Below are positions 26,096 through 36,431 of a DNA stretch of 64,000 nucleotides, piece after piece. Every line of letters begins with the position of its first letter. Within the stretch, counting starts at the first letter, position 1. Under the pieces are notes generated by a model that searched no databases, was not told where the DNA came from, and saw only the letters and a list, made by a program, of their open reading frames with translations. Source of the DNA: Selenomonadaceae bacterium (GTDB lineage: Bacteria; Bacillota; Negativicutes; Selenomonadales; Selenomonadaceae); the NCBI GenBank assembly GCA_017614505.1, contig JAGABT010000019.1, positions 1 to 64,000 on the forward strand, in the 5' to 3' direction. The translations under genes and the position numbers were made by a program.

Positions 26096-27234
26096 TGGCT
26101 GTCGGGATTATCGCCGAGTTCAATCCGTTTCACGACGGACACGCGTATCAGATTGGCGAAATTCGCAGGAAAATTCCTTGCGAGGAAATTGTGGCGGTAA
26201 TGAGCGGCAGTTTTACTCAGCGCGGCACTCCGGCGATTCTTGACAAGTGGACGCGCGCGAAGCTGGCAGTTACGGGCGGCGTAGATTTAGTTTTGGAACT
26301 GCCGTTCACTTCGGCGGTACGGAGCGCGCAGGATTTTGCAACTGGCGGCGTCAGATTATTATCAGCGCTGGGAATTGTCGACACGCTGGCTTTCGGCGCG
26401 GAAACTTCAGATTTGCAGGGATTAAAATCAGCGGCGGCGGCGTTCGAGGAAAAATCTTTCCAGCGGAAACTTCGCGCAGAAATTTCCTCGGGGCTTTCCT
26501 ACGCGGCGGCAGTCTCAAAAATATTATTGCCGGTTGACATGCGCCAGCCGAATACAATTTTGGCGGTAGAATATCTGCGGGCGCTGCCGGAGTCAGTCGA
26601 GCCGCTGCTGATACCGCGCGGGGAAGTTCAATCCAGCGCGACGGCAATTCGAGCGGCGCTCTACCAAAATCCTGCGCTGTGGGAAAAAATTTCAGTGCCG
26701 CCGTTCGTGCTTGACGCGTTAAAGTCTGCAGAACTTGTGCGCGAGGAATTTTTACTGCGCCCAGTCTTAGCGAAACTGCTGACGAGCTCAGCGGCAGACC
26801 TGCGCGAAATTTATGGAATGGCGGAGGGGATAGAATTTCGGCTGGCAGAATCTGCGCGAACGGCGCGAACCTTCGACGAATTAGTTTTGGGCGTAGTGAA
26901 CCGGCGCTTCCCGATAAGCCGCGTCAAAAGATTATTGTTGCACTTCCTGCTGAATTTTAAAAAGCCGGTGCTGGCAGATTATGTCAGGGTGCTGGCGTTC
27001 AATGAGCGCGGGCAGGCTTTGCTGAAAAAAATCCGCGCGGCGTCCAGCCTGCCAGTCGTGACGAAAGTTTCACAACACATAACGTCGAAAGAAATTTTAT
27101 GCGCTGAAAATCTGGAGCCGTACAAAAAAAATCTCGCGTTCGACCTGCGAGCAACAGATCTGCGCGAGACTCTTTACGACGTACCGCAATCGGCGCGGCG
27201 GGATTTTCTCATTTCGCCACGATGTCAACGTTAG
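26095..27234 (+). CDS. tmcAL: tRNA(Met) cytidine acetate ligase (YlbM/TmcAL)
   Basis: A 379-residue nucleotidyltransferase-fold enzyme that adenylates acetate and acetylates C34 of elongator tRNA-Met. It opens VGIIAEFNPFHDGHAYQI (HxGH-like site) and has SGSFTQRGTPAILDKW. Length normal. One-base overlap with yqhQ implies coupling. The 3' end overlaps the sugar-binding gene by 26 bases. Confidence 0.92.
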   Translation: MAVGIIAEFNPFHDGHAYQIGEIRRKIPCEEIVAVMSGSFTQRGTPAILDKWTRAKLAVTGGVDLVLELPFTSAVRSAQDFATGGVRLLSALGIVDTLAFGAETSDLQGLKSAAAAFEEKSFQRKLRAEISSGLSYAAAVSKILLPVDMRQPNTILAVEYLRALPESVEPLLIPRGEVQSSATAIRAALYQNPALWEKISVPPFVLDALKSAELVREEFLLRPVLAKLLTSSAADLREIYGMAEGIEFRLAESARTARTFDELVLGVVNRRFPISRVKRLLLHFLLNFKKPVLADYVRVLAFNERGQALLKKIRAASSLPVVTKVSQHITSKEILCAENLEPYKKNLAFDLRATDLRETLYDVPQSARRDFLISPRCQR

Positions 27235-28243
27235 TTTTGTCGACAATCTGCGGCGTGCAAAGGTAAGCCGGAATGACGCGGTCGCCATTCTTGTAGGTCG
27301 TCACGTCGTTAATATCCGGCTGGGTGCCTTCGACGACGGCTTTAATCATGCGAACGCACTTCGCGGTTAAAACGTTCGCGTCCTTGGCGATTGTGAAAGT
27401 CTGCGTGCCTTCGCGAATGCGCTGATAAGCGGCGGGGTCGCCGTCGAGACCGGAAATGACGGGCGCGGGCTTACCTGCTGCGCTGAACTCTGACAAAATG
27501 ACTCCAGCAATATCGTCATTCGGGCTGAGCACAACCTGAAGCGGCGTGTCGGTGTAGTACTGGCTCAAAAGCTGTTTAATGCGCGGGCGGGCGTTTTCAG
27601 AAACCCAGTCCGCAACGTAAACCTTGTCAAAGGTCGTCTGCCCTGAACGGCAAACCAGCTGCCCGCTCCTGAAGTACGGCTCAAGAACCGCCATCGTCTT
27701 CTCGAAAAAGACATGCGCGTTGTTGTCGTCCTGTCCGCCAGCGAAAAGCTCAATGTTGTAGGGACCGCTGCCGCTCTTCAAGCCCAGAGCCGTCTCAAGG
27801 TATTCGCCCATGCCCTCGCCGATAGCGCCGTTGTCGAAGCTGGCGTAGTAACTTACGGCGTCACTGCTCGTGATAACCCTGTCGAAGGCTATGACTGGCA
27901 CTTTAAGCTTTTTCGCCTCCGCCAGCACGTCAACATACTGGTCGTCCGTACCCAGCGCGCCAATCACGATACAGCCAGGCTTTTTGGCTATGGCACTTCT
28001 GAGCTGTTCAGCCTGCTCTTCCGCCTTGCCAGTGTAATAAATGTCGACGGTAAAGCCCTCTTCCTCCAACAGTTGCTGCATAGCGGCGCCGTTACGTTGC
28101 CAGCTCGGCGTAAGGTTCGGGAAACAAACTGCGACGGATTTTCTGACTGAATTATCAAGGCTCAAAGCCGAACTGCCGCAGCCGCTGAGCGCCGCCGCGA
28201 AAACTGCCAGCATCATCGCGCAGAAAATTTTTGCTAACTTCAT
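27209..28243 (-). CDS. Sugar-binding lipoprotein (Peripla_BP_4 type)
   Basis: A 344-residue exported lipoprotein (AAALSGCGSS lipobox) of the ribose/galactose/ChvE class, with VAVCFPNLTPSWQRNGAAM, a central SGLDGDPAAYQRI and a C-terminal PAYLCTPQIVDK. No transport genes adjoin. It is 13 bases downstream of a chemoreceptor, which suggests a receptor for sugar taxis. ATG at 28243; a longer frame runs upstream into the receptor gene. Confidence 0.85.
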   Translation of the reverse strand: MKLAKIFCAMMLAVFAAALSGCGSSALSLDNSVRKSVAVCFPNLTPSWQRNGAAMQQLLEEEGFTVDIYYTGKAEEQAEQLRSAIAKKPGCIVIGALGTDDQYVDVLAEAKKLKVPVIAFDRVITSSDAVSYYASFDNGAIGEGMGEYLETALGLKSGSGPYNIELFAGGQDDNNAHVFFEKTMAVLEPYFRSGQLVCRSGQTTFDKVYVADWVSENARPRIKQLLSQYYTDTPLQVVLSPNDDIAGVILSEFSAAGKPAPVISGLDGDPAAYQRIREGTQTFTIAKDANVLTAKCVRMIKAVVEGTQPDINDVTTYKNGDRVIPAYLCTPQIVDKTNVDIVAK

Positions 28244-28256
28244 TTGAATCACCGCC

Positions 28257-29954
28257 TTAAATCTTAAACTTGGAAGTCGACGCGGTAAGTTCGTCGGCGA
28301 GCTCGGAAAGTTTCTTGCTGGCGCTGGCAACTTCGTCAATCGACGCGGATTGTTCCTCGGTAGCGGCGCTGACGGATTCAGTTTCGGCGCTGACATCCTT
28401 ACTGGAGCGGTTGAGTTCGTCCATAGATTCAACAAGCTTGTCGACGCGCGTGGAGGCAACCTGTGCATTGTGTTGAATTTCCTCGGCGTGGTGCGTTAGC
28501 TGAACAACGGCGTCGGTAATATTTTTAAACGAATCGCCCGCCGCCGCCACGACAACTTTGCCGCTTTCAACTTCGTGGTTGCCCTGCTCCATCTGCGTGA
28601 GCGCCTGGCTCATTTCGTCCTGAATCGTGCTGATAAGGTCGGCGATTTGCGAAGCGGCGCTGCTTGAACTTTCAGCCAGCTTGCGAACTTCGTCTGCGAC
28701 AACTGCGAAACCGCGTCCGGCATTACCCGCGCGAGCGGCCTCAATCGCGGCGTTCAGCGCAAGCAGATTGGTTTGCTCAGCGATATTGGCGATAGTCGAG
28801 CTGATATTTCCAATCTGCGCGGAACGGTCGGCAAGCTGCTTGATAACCTCGGCGGACTTATCGACGCTTTCAGCCACGGCGGACATCTGATCGACGGCGC
28901 CACTGACTGCCGCACGCCCGTCTTCAGCAATTTTTTCAACGTTCTGCGAAGCCTTCAAAGACGCGTCCGCCTTACTTTCAAATTCCTGCAGAAGTTCAGC
29001 GAAGGCGCGAATATCATCGGTGGACTGCGAAACTGCGTCGCCCTGCTTAATGGCATTTTCAGCGACGTTGCCAATAGAAACAGCAACCTGCTGCGTGGCA
29101 AGCGCGCTCTGACTGGCGTTTTCGTTCAGCTGCGAGGCAAATGTAGCGGCGTCTCCGGCGTTGCGCTGAATGTTCGAGATAAGATGGCGCAATTTCTGAA
29201 TCGTATCCGCGTAAATCGAAATCAGCTGTCCAAATTCGTCGTTGGACTGCGGCTTTGCTTCAACCTTCAGGTTGCCCGCCGCCATTTCCTTCGACACTTC
29301 CGAAAGGTAGTCAATCGAATTGAGAATCGTGCGGCTCAGCGAAATCGCCATGAAAACTGAAAACGCCACGACGACGATTATCGTGATAATCAGAATCATG
29401 CGCGTGCGATTGTACTGGTTCTCAGATTCGACAACTTCCGCGTGAATAAAATCCTTGCGGTTGTCGAGAATGCGGTTGAGTTTCGCGACAATGTAGGTGT
29501 ACTGGTCGCTGGAACTTTCCAGAAGGCGCGCGCCCTCGCGACTGTTGCCGCTTTTCACCATTTCGATAATGCGTTTGGAATTTGCCTTGTACTGGTTCCA
29601 CGTGCTGCGCATGTCGGTAAATTCGTTGGCGATTTGCCCTTCAAGCTGCGGCTGAATGCTGTCAAAAGTAATGTCAATCTGATCCGCAAGTTTGCGGGTA
29701 GACTGCGCGGCGTAAATTTTGCCTGGCAGCGTTGTAGCGTCAATGACGGCAAATTCACCCTGCCGGTAGTCACTCATCGCGCGGCTCGATTCGGACGCGG
29801 AAATTACGCCCTGAAGATGTTCTGTAGCAATTCTCAGCGCGCCGTCATTAATCGACGAAAGACTGACTGTCGAGTAAACGCCGTTGCCAATGAACGCGAT
29901 TATCAGCAGAATGAAGACGAAAAATAATTTCTCGCGAATGCTCAGCGAGCTCAT
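28257..29954 (-). CDS. Methyl-accepting chemotaxis protein
   Basis: A 565-residue transmembrane receptor. First helix residues about 8-29; periplasmic four-helix-bundle region 30-186; second helix 187-207; HAMP about 208-262; signalling domain to the end. The conserved hairpin tip is at about 392-425 ([21 protein letters not shown]). No C-terminal CheR pentapeptide is evident. It is transcribed ahead of the sugar-binding protein, its likely partner. ATG at 29954 after GGAGGGATTCAT. Confidence 0.93.
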   Translation of the reverse strand: MSSLSIREKLFFVFILLIIAFIGNGVYSTVSLSSINDGALRIATEHLQGVISASESSRAMSDYRQGEFAVIDATTLPGKIYAAQSTRKLADQIDITFDSIQPQLEGQIANEFTDMRSTWNQYKANSKRIIEMVKSGNSREGARLLESSSDQYTYIVAKLNRILDNRKDFIHAEVVESENQYNRTRMILIITIIVVVAFSVFMAISLSRTILNSIDYLSEVSKEMAAGNLKVEAKPQSNDEFGQLISIYADTIQKLRHLISNIQRNAGDAATFASQLNENASQSALATQQVAVSIGNVAENAIKQGDAVSQSTDDIRAFAELLQEFESKADASLKASQNVEKIAEDGRAAVSGAVDQMSAVAESVDKSAEVIKQLADRSAQIGNISSTIANIAEQTNLLALNAAIEAARAGNAGRGFAVVADEVRKLAESSSSAASQIADLISTIQDEMSQALTQMEQGNHEVESGKVVVAAAGDSFKNITDAVVQLTHHAEEIQHNAQVASTRVDKLVESMDELNRSSKDVSAETESVSAATEEQSASIDEVASASKKLSELADELTASTSKFKI

Positions 29955-30017
29955 ATGAATCCCTCCTCAAAAATTTTTAGTACTGATAATATTATCGCCA
30001 ATTTGAAAATTTCCTGC

Positions 30018-30254
30018 TTAATTTTTAGTAAAAATCTGTTTAGCCGCCGCCTTGAGCCAGCCGCCGTGCCACGCAACGTGGAAAATCAGCGCGACCGCCA
30101 TGACGTAGCCGCTGTAGGTGTGAATTTTTCTGACGAGCCGCCGAATATCCATATCGCCCGACGGCAGAAGATGAAAATCGAGCATGACACCGGTCACAAT
30201 GCAAATAATACCGCTGACGAAAAGCGCCACGTCGAGCCAGAAATTTTTCAGCAC
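30018..30254 (-). CDS. Small DUF4405 / cytochrome-b561-like membrane protein
   Basis: A 78-residue protein with two membrane helices carrying His at HTYSGYVM and IFHVAWHGGW, which could bind heme as in DUF4405 proteins. The GTG at 30254 has GGAGGG seven bases upstream. It follows htpX on the minus strand. Electron-transfer role is inference. Confidence 0.7.
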   Translation of the reverse strand: MLKNFWLDVALFVSGIICIVTGVMLDFHLLPSGDMDIRRLVRKIHTYSGYVMAVALIFHVAWHGGWLKAAAKQIFTKN

Positions 30255-30331
30255 GAAAATCCCTCCAATAAAAAAATTGACGAAACCGAGAGTTCCGCCA
30301 AATCTTATCACAAAATTTTTCCGACCGCCAG

Positions 30332-31195
30332 TTAATTCAGCAGCCGCATTTTCCTTGCCTGTTCCTGCAGCCGCGCGATTCTGTCGTCAGTATCGGGGTG
30401 CGTCGAGAACAAATTTTTCAGCATTCGCGTCGAGCCTTCGAGCGGGTTGATTATGAACATGTGCGCCGTCGAAGTTGACGCGTGGTCGAGTGTATTCCTC
30501 TGCGCGTAGTATTCAATTTTTTCCAGCGCGCTGGCAAGGTAACGCGGGTCTCCGCAAAGTTCGCCGCCGGTTTTGTCAGCGTCATATTCGCGCGAACGGG
30601 AAATCGCCATTTGAATCAGACTTGCGGCGAGCGGCGCCAGAATAATCGTCGCCAGCGTACCCAAAATCCCGCCGTTATCGTCTTCGGAGCGCGTGCCGAG
30701 AATCGCTCCCCACTGCACGATACTGGCAACCATGGAAATCACGCCAGCCATGGACGCGGCAATAGTGCCCGTCAGAATGTCGCGGTGCTTGACGTGCGCC
30801 AGTTCGTGACCGAGAACGCCGGAAATTTCGTTGTAGTCGAGCGCGCGCATAATCCCCGTAGTGACGGCAACAGCGGCGTGGCTGGGGTTCCTGCCGGTTG
30901 CAAACGCGTTGGGAACGTCGCTGTCGATAATGTAAACGCGCGGCATTGGCAAATCTGCTTTCTGCGCGAGATTTTTAACGATACCGTAGAGCTGGGGCGA
31001 ATCTGCCTCGGAAATTTCCTGCGCGTCGTAGGCTTTCAAAACCATCGAATCGCTGAACCAGTAGCTGAAAAAATTCATACCGATTGAAATGACGAGCATA
31101 ATCATCGCGCCGGTACTGCCATTTATCGCGCCGCCAATCGCAACCATTAAGCCCGTCAGCAGCGCCATTAAAATTGTTGTCTTGGAAATATTCAT
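30332..31195 (-). CDS. htpX: Membrane zinc protease HtpX
   Basis: A 287-residue inner-membrane metalloprotease for quality control of membrane proteins. Two N-terminal helices, the zinc motif HELAHVKH, two further helices, then the third ligand region SREYDADKTGGEL. ATG at 31195 after GGAGGTG. DUF4405 follows downstream. Confidence 0.95.
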   Translation of the reverse strand: MNISKTTILMALLTGLMVAIGGAINGSTGAMIMLVISIGMNFFSYWFSDSMVLKAYDAQEISEADSPQLYGIVKNLAQKADLPMPRVYIIDSDVPNAFATGRNPSHAAVAVTTGIMRALDYNEISGVLGHELAHVKHRDILTGTIAASMAGVISMVASIVQWGAILGTRSEDDNGGILGTLATIILAPLAASLIQMAISRSREYDADKTGGELCGDPRYLASALEKIEYYAQRNTLDHASTSTAHMFIINPLEGSTRMLKNLFSTHPDTDDRIARLQEQARKMRLLN

Positions 31196-31279
31196 CGCGA
31201 ACACCTCCAAAAAGCTTTTCTTCAAATTATACGGCATTTCGCGAAAATTATTATACCATAAAAAAATTTATTTGCAACT

Positions 31280-31308
31280 AAAAAGAGGGCGCCCATGGAC
31301 GGGCGCCC
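31280..31308 (-). terminator. Terminator of gpmI (in a repeat element)
   Basis: Minus-strand GGGCGCCC-GTCCAT-GGGCGCCC (8-bp perfect stem) followed by TCTTTTTAG. It is the first hairpin of the long repeat element 31280-31392. Confidence 0.85.
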
Positions 31309-31392
31309 GTCCGCGCCATTCGCTGGATGCGAATGCAGCGGACCGTCTTTCTTTGCCAGCGTTTCTTTCTCGCAGAAAGAAATGCTGAAACA
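31280..31392 (-). repeat. Compound hairpin repeat, copy 1
   Basis: A run of three hairpins: the terminator above; a second arm pair GTCCGC/GCAGCGGAC; and TTTCTTTCTCGCAGAAAGAAA. The same three-part order occurs at 58206-58316. Both copies sit at the 3' end of a minus-strand gene and include a CATGGACGG loop. Confidence 0.75.
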
Positions 31393-31395
31393 CAT

Positions 31396-32934
31396 TTATT
31401 TCAACGTAACGAGGCACTTGCCAGTCATTTCTGCAGGAACTTCCATGCCAGCGAGTTTCAAAAGGGTCGGCGCAACGTCGCAGAGGGCGCCATTTTCGAC
31501 GGAAGCCACGCGGTCAGAAACGACGATAATCGGCACGGGATTAGTGGTATGCGCGGTGAACGGCTCCTTCAAATCGTAGTCGAACATTTTATCCGCGTTG
31601 CCGTGGTCAGCGATAATGACGACTTCGCCGCCGACTTTCTTCATGCATTCGACGAAAATTCCGACGCAGACATCAACAGTCTCGACAGCCTGAACAGCCG
31701 CCTTCATAACGCCGGTATGACCAACCATATCGCCGTTCGCGTAGTTCAGAATGATAAAGTCATACTTCTCGGACAGAATCGCCTCGGCGACTTTCAGCGT
31801 AACGGTCGGCGCGCTCATTTCGGGCTTGAGATCGTAGGTTGCAACTTTCGGGCTGGGAACGAGGATTCTGTCTTCGCCCGCGTAGGGTTCCTCGACGCCG
31901 CCGTTAAAGAAGAACGTGACGTGCGCATATTTTTCAGTTTCAGCGATTCTGAGCTGGGTAAGACCGGCTTTGCTGATAGTTTCGCCGAGCCCGTTGCTGA
32001 CGCTTTCCGGCGGGTACGCAACTTCGACGTTCAAGCCTTCCTCGTACTGCGTCATAGTGACGTAAGGCACGGCTTTGAGTTCTTCGACGCGCGGGAAGCC
32101 GTCAAATTTATCGTCAGTGAACGCGTGAGTAATTTCGCGGGCGCGGTCGGGGCGGAAGTTGAAGAAAATAATTCCGTCTTCGGGCTTGATGCCAGGATAA
32201 TCGCCAATCACGACGGGAATGACAAATTCGTCAGTAACCTTGTTGTCGTAGGATTCTTTAATCGCCGTGGCGGAATCAGCCTTTTTCGGCGCGTCAGCCT
32301 TGGCAATGGCGTCGTAGGCTTTGCTGACGCGATCCCAGCGCTTATCGCGGTCCATTGCGTAGTAGCGACCGGAAATCGTGGCGGTCTGCCCAATTCCAAT
32401 CTCTTTGAATTTTTCTTCGAGGGTGGCGAGGTATTCAGCGGCAGAACTCGGAGGAACGTCGCGTCCGTCAAGGAACACGTGGACGTAAACTTTTTTAACG
32501 CCCTTGTCTTTGGCAAGTTTCAGCAAGCCGTAAAGGTGGTCGGTGTGACTGTGAACGCCGCCTGGGGAAAGCAGTCCGAAAAGGTGAAGCGCGCCGCCGC
32601 TGGCAACGACTTTATCCGTGACGCCGACAAGCGCTTTGTTCGTGAAGAAATCGCCGTCGCGAATCGCTTTGGTAATTTTCGTAAGCGGCTGATAAATGAC
32701 GCGCCCCGCGCCAATGTTCATGTGACCGACTTCGGAATTGCCCATCTGCCCGTCAGGAAGACCAACGTATTCGCCGGACGCCTGCAACTGCGCGTTGGGA
32801 TATTTTTTAGCGAGCTCGTCGAGAACGGGCGTCTTGCCAATCTGAATGGCGTTGTACTTATCCATCGGGTCGCCAATTCCCCAGCCGTCCATGATAATCA
32901 GACAAATCGGCGCGTGCTTAATTGTAGCCATCAT
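31396..32934 (-). CDS. gpmI: 2,3-bisphosphoglycerate-independent phosphoglycerate mutase
   Basis: A 512-residue manganese enzyme interconverting 3- and 2-phosphoglycerate. Metal motifs LIIMDGWGIGD, catalytic Ser in MGNSEVGH, and VVIIADHGNADKM. Start ATG 32934 with GGAGAG upstream (a second ATG adjoins). Last gene of the gap-pgk/tpi-gpmI run, separated from the fusion gene by a terminator. Confidence 0.97.
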   Translation of the reverse strand: MMATIKHAPICLIIMDGWGIGDPMDKYNAIQIGKTPVLDELAKKYPNAQLQASGEYVGLPDGQMGNSEVGHMNIGAGRVIYQPLTKITKAIRDGDFFTNKALVGVTDKVVASGGALHLFGLLSPGGVHSHTDHLYGLLKLAKDKGVKKVYVHVFLDGRDVPPSSAAEYLATLEEKFKEIGIGQTATISGRYYAMDRDKRWDRVSKAYDAIAKADAPKKADSATAIKESYDNKVTDEFVIPVVIGDYPGIKPEDGIIFFNFRPDRAREITHAFTDDKFDGFPRVEELKAVPYVTMTQYEEGLNVEVAYPPESVSNGLGETISKAGLTQLRIAETEKYAHVTFFFNGGVEEPYAGEDRILVPSPKVATYDLKPEMSAPTVTLKVAEAILSEKYDFIILNYANGDMVGHTGVMKAAVQAVETVDVCVGIFVECMKKVGGEVVIIADHGNADKMFDYDLKEPFTAHTTNPVPIIVVSDRVASVENGALCDVAPTLLKLAGMEVPAEMTGKCLVTLK

Positions 32935-32948
32935 TGAATCTCTCCTTT

Positions 32949-32987
32949 GAAAAAAGCCGCCCGTGTCACGACCAACAGAGGCGGCTC
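32949..32987 (-). terminator. Terminator between pgk-tpi and gpmI
   Basis: Minus-strand AGCCGCC pairs with GGCGGCT around an 18-base loop, followed by six T. It may make gpmI expression partly independent of gap-pgk/tpi. Confidence 0.7.
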
Positions 32988-33015
32988 AAATTATCTGACC
33001 GAAAAAATTTTTATC

Positions 33016-34953
33016 TTAGAAGTTGACAATCGCGCTGAAATCGGGAGCCTTGAGGGACGCGCCGCCGACGAGTGCGCCGTCAACGTTGGGCTGCTGCATG
33101 AGGTCTTTAATCGTGCTGGGTTTGACGCTGCCGCCGTACTGAATGCGAATGGCGTCCGCTGCTTCCTGATCGAATTTCTTCGCAACGGCTTCGCGGATAG
33201 CCTTGCAGACTTCCTCAGCCTGTTCAAACGTCGCGGTCTTGCCGGTGCCAATCGCCCAAATCGGCTCGTAAGCGATAACGAGTTTCTTAACTTCGCGCGC
33301 CGTGAAACCTTCGAGCGCGGCGTTAATCTGGTTGACGACGTGTTCAATGTAGTTGCCGGCTTCGCGAATTTCGAGGGATTCGCCGCAGCAGATAATCGGA
33401 GTAATGCCAGCGTTGAACGCAGCCTTCGCGCGCTTGTTGACGCCTTCGTCAGTCTCGCCGAAATAGTCGCGGCGTTCGCTGTGACCGAGGACAACGTAGT
33501 CTACGCCAATTTCGTTAAGCATGCCGGTGGAAATTTCGCCGGTGTAAGCGCCTTTGGGTTCCCAGTGAACGTTCTGAGCGCCAACGTGAATATTCGTGCC
33601 TTTGACAGCCTTGGCAACAGCGGCAAGGGCGGTAGCGGTCGGGCAGACAACGACGCGGCAGTTAGCATTGGCGACGAGCGGAATGAGTTCGGTAACGAGC
33701 GCTTCGCCTTCCTTAATCGTGTTGTTCATCTTCCAGTTGCCGGCGATAATGGGGGTGCGGCCTACGCCGTCAATCGCGTCGATACCAGGAAGAACTTTGC
33801 CTTCGAGGTATTCAAGGGTTGCGCCGCCGCCGGTGGAAATGTGGGAAATTTTCTTATCGAGACCGGTTTTCTTCAAAGCAGCAATGGAGTCGCCGCCGCC
33901 GACGATTGAGATAGCGCCTTTGTCCGTGGCGTCCGCAACGGCTTTAGCAACCGCGAGCGTGCCTTTCGCGAAGTTTTCAAATTCAAAAACGCCCATAGGT
34001 CCATTCCAGATAATGGTTTTGGCGCCTTCGAGGGCTTTGACGTATTCTTCGGAAGTTTTTTCGCCGCTGTCGAGACCCATCCAGTCTTCAGGACACTGGT
34101 CGACGGGGACGGTTTTGAACTGAGCGTCAGCCGCGAATTTGTCAGCAACAACGATGTCGATAGGCAGAACGACTTTGACGCCCTTCTTCTCGGCTTTTTC
34201 AAGGAGCTGTTTAGCGAGTTCGATTTTGTCAGCTTCGAGCAGGGATTTGCCGACGCCGTAGCCTTTCGCCGCGTCGAAGGTATGAGCCATGCCGCCGCCG
34301 ATGATAATCGTGTCGACTTTATCAATCATGTTGGAAATGACGCCGATTTTGTCGGAAACTTTGGCGCCGCCGATAATGCCGACGAACGGGCGCTGCGGAT
34401 TTTCGAGCGTCTTGCCAATGTAGTTAATTTCTTTTTCCATGAGGAAGCCGGACGCGGTTTCGAGGAAGTGGGTGATACCGACGTTGGAGGCGTGGGCGCG
34501 GTGAGCCATACCGAACGCGTCATTAACGGCAACGTCAGCAAGCGCGGCGAGCTGTTTCGCGAACTTCGGATTGTTTTTCTTTTCTTCCTTGTGGTAGCGG
34601 AGGTTTTCGAGCAGGAGAATTTCGCCAGGCTGGAGAGCGGCGGCGGCTTTTTCAGCGACTTCGCCAACGCAGTCTTCAACCCATTTTACTTCCTGACCGA
34701 GAATTTCGCCGAGCTTTGCCGCGATAGGTTTGGTGGAGAATTTCGGCTCGCGCGCTTCGGTAGGTCTGCCGAGGTGGCAGCCGATAATGACAGCGGCGCC
34801 CTGTCCGAGCAGGTATTTCAAGGTTTCGAGCGTTGCGTCAATGCGCTTGGTGTTGGTGATTTTCAGATTTTCGTCCATAGGAACGTTGTAATCGACGCGC
34901 AGGAATACTTTTTTGCCTTTGAGATTGAGATCCTTGATGTTCTTTTTGTTCAC
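33016..34953 (-). CDS. Phosphoglycerate kinase / triosephosphate isomerase fusion
   Basis: A 645-residue bifunctional enzyme. Residues 1-396 are a full PGK ([27 protein letters not shown] site GGGDSIAA at about 352). Residues 399-645 are a full TPI with Asn406 and Lys408 (GNWKMN), His491 (GHSERRD) and Glu563 ([11 protein letters not shown]). The two are joined by only a few residues, with no frame change. A covalent PGK-TPI enzyme is known from Thermotoga. It lies between gap and gpmI. ATG at 34953 after GGAGGA. Confidence 0.97.
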   Translation of the reverse strand: MNKKNIKDLNLKGKKVFLRVDYNVPMDENLKITNTKRIDATLETLKYLLGQGAAVIIGCHLGRPTEAREPKFSTKPIAAKLGEILGQEVKWVEDCVGEVAEKAAAALQPGEILLLENLRYHKEEKKNNPKFAKQLAALADVAVNDAFGMAHRAHASNVGITHFLETASGFLMEKEINYIGKTLENPQRPFVGIIGGAKVSDKIGVISNMIDKVDTIIIGGGMAHTFDAAKGYGVGKSLLEADKIELAKQLLEKAEKKGVKVVLPIDIVVADKFAADAQFKTVPVDQCPEDWMGLDSGEKTSEEYVKALEGAKTIIWNGPMGVFEFENFAKGTLAVAKAVADATDKGAISIVGGGDSIAALKKTGLDKKISHISTGGGATLEYLEGKVLPGIDAIDGVGRTPIIAGNWKMNNTIKEGEALVTELIPLVANANCRVVVCPTATALAAVAKAVKGTNIHVGAQNVHWEPKGAYTGEISTGMLNEIGVDYVVLGHSERRDYFGETDEGVNKRAKAAFNAGITPIICCGESLEIREAGNYIEHVVNQINAALEGFTAREVKKLVIAYEPIWAIGTGKTATFEQAEEVCKAIREAVAKKFDQEAADAIRIQYGGSVKPSTIKDLMQQPNVDGALVGGASLKAPDFSAIVNF

Positions 34954-34993
34954 AGATATTTCCTCCCAGAAAAAATTTACCGTTAAACTGCAA

Positions 34994-35030
34994 ACGGCTC
35001 AGCTCAACATTTGACGAAGAGCCGAGCCGT
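34994..35030 (-). promoter_or_regulatory. Stem-loop between gap and pgk-tpi
   Basis: A 12-bp arm with one mismatch (ACGGCTC.GCTC against GAGC.GAGCCGT) encloses a 13-base loop in the 156-base gap/pgk-tpi spacer. No long T run follows on the minus strand. An mRNA processing or stability element, or a leaky terminator for gap, is the likely role. Confidence 0.5.
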
Positions 35031-35109
35031 CATTTTTAATCGTGTTCAATTAGTTATTGCCGACGGGTAAAACCTGCGCCGACTTACCGCCGATATTCGC
35101 GCGCTTAAA

Positions 35110-36138
35110 TTACTTGAGTTCTGCGAAGTATTTAATGGTGCGAACCATCTGGCTGGTGTAGGAGTTTTCGTTGTCATACCAGGAAACGACCTGAACGAGG
35201 GTGTTGCCATCGCCGATTGGGCTGACCATCGTCTGGGTAGCATCGAAGAGCGAGCCGTAGCGCATGCCGATAATGTCGCTGGAGACGATTTCTTCTTCGT
35301 TGTAGCCGAAGGACTCGTTAGCCGCTGCTTTCATTGCGTCATTAATCTGTTCTTTGGTAACTTCGCCTTTGACAACCGCGAAAAGAAGGGTCGTGGAGCC
35401 AGTCGGGGTAGGAACGCGCTGTGCCGCGCCAATGAGTTTGCCTTTGAGTTCGGGGATAACCAGACCGATAGCTTTTGCTGCGCCGGTGCTGTTCGGAACG
35501 ATATTGCATGCGCCTGCGCGGCTGCGACGGAGATCGCCTTTACGCTGCGGTCCATCAAGAATCATTTGATCGCCAGTATAGGCGTGGATTGTTGCCATAA
35601 TGCCGCTCTGAATCGGGGCGAGCTTATGCAGAGCCTGCGTCATCGGAGCAAGGCAGTTGGTCGTGCAGGAAGCTGCCGAGAGAACTTTCACGTCCGGCGT
35701 AAGAGTTTCATGGTTGACGTTGTAAACGATTGTCGGAAGGTCATTGCCTGCGGGGGCGGAAATAACAACTTTCTTTGCGCCTGCGGCCAGATGAGCGGAT
35801 GCTTTCTCTTTGCTGGTATAGAAGCCCGTGCACTCAAGGACGACATCGACGTCATGTTTGCCCCAGGGAATTTCCTTTGCATCTTTTACAGCGTAAATGA
35901 TAATTTCTTTGCCGTCAACGACGATGGAGTTTTCTTTTGCTTCGACGGTGTGTTTGCCTTCGCCGATTTTGCCGCAGTAGCCGCCCTGTGCGGTATCATA
36001 TTTGAGAAGGTGAGCGAGCATCTTCGGGCTGGTGAGATCGTTGATAGCGACGACTTCATAACCCTCAGCGGCGAACATCTGACGGAACGCAAGACGACCG
36101 ATACGACCAAAACCATTAATAGCAACTTTTACTGCCAT
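35110..36138 (-). CDS. gap: Glyceraldehyde-3-phosphate dehydrogenase
   Basis: A 342-residue NAD-linked glycolytic enzyme. The Rossmann motif is [10 protein letters not shown] and the catalytic Cys158 is in [12 protein letters not shown]. Its codon usage looks somewhat different from the neighbours (more GAA/GGT/TCC and fewer GCG), as expected for a highly expressed gene. First gene of the operon, driven by the promoter at 36195-36223. Confidence 0.97.
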   Translation of the reverse strand: MAVKVAINGFGRIGRLAFRQMFAAEGYEVVAINDLTSPKMLAHLLKYDTAQGGYCGKIGEGKHTVEAKENSIVVDGKEIIIYAVKDAKEIPWGKHDVDVVLECTGFYTSKEKASAHLAAGAKKVVISAPAGNDLPTIVYNVNHETLTPDVKVLSAASCTTNCLAPMTQALHKLAPIQSGIMATIHAYTGDQMILDGPQRKGDLRRSRAGACNIVPNSTGAAKAIGLVIPELKGKLIGAAQRVPTPTGSTTLLFAVVKGEVTKEQINDAMKAAANESFGYNEEEIVSSDIIGMRYGSLFDATQTMVSPIGDGNTLVQVVSWYDNENSYTSQMVRTIKYFAELK

Positions 36139-36194
36139 TTAAGAATACCTCCTTATATTTAAGAAACTCTATGATTAACTCTAAAACTGTAGCT

Positions 36195-36223
36195 ATGTTA
36201 CACCAATTTTTTTAAACTGTCAA
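36195..36223 (-). promoter_or_regulatory. Strong promoter of the gap operon
   Basis: Minus-strand TTGACA (36223-36218), 17-base spacer, TAACAT (36200-36195), within an AT-rich stretch. The leader to the gap start is about 50 bases and contains an AAGGAGG ribosome site. Confidence 0.85.
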
Positions 36224-36371
36224 CAAAATTTTCGGAAATTTTAAAAGTTCATTATAAATTCATAAAGCCGGAAAATGGCGGCACTCCGCGCTTTTTCTCA
36301 ACCAGTCCCATCCTCTCGCCTGAAAAAATTTTTTCTGTTAAAATATTCGCGTCGAAGGGAGGATTTTTTAA

Positions 36372-36428
36372 AATGACCCCGATAATACGAATCACGAATA
36401 TCATGTGGTTCAGACAAGAGTTTCTGTG
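36372..36428 (+). CDS. Possible 18-residue microprotein
   Basis: ATG at 36372 is preceded by a strong AGGGAGGA and, further up, TAAAAT (36339-36344). It encodes MTPIIRITNIMWFRQEFL, then TGA at 36426. It ends three bases before the convergent spermidine-synthase-like gene stops. It could be a real mini-gene or the stub of a deleted gene. No family recognised. Confidence 0.35.
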
Positions 36429-36431
36429 ACG

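Noticed and set aside
31327..32937. A 536-codon plus-strand frame across gpmI
   Set aside because: Antisense to a clear phosphoglycerate mutase, with no start signals of its own.
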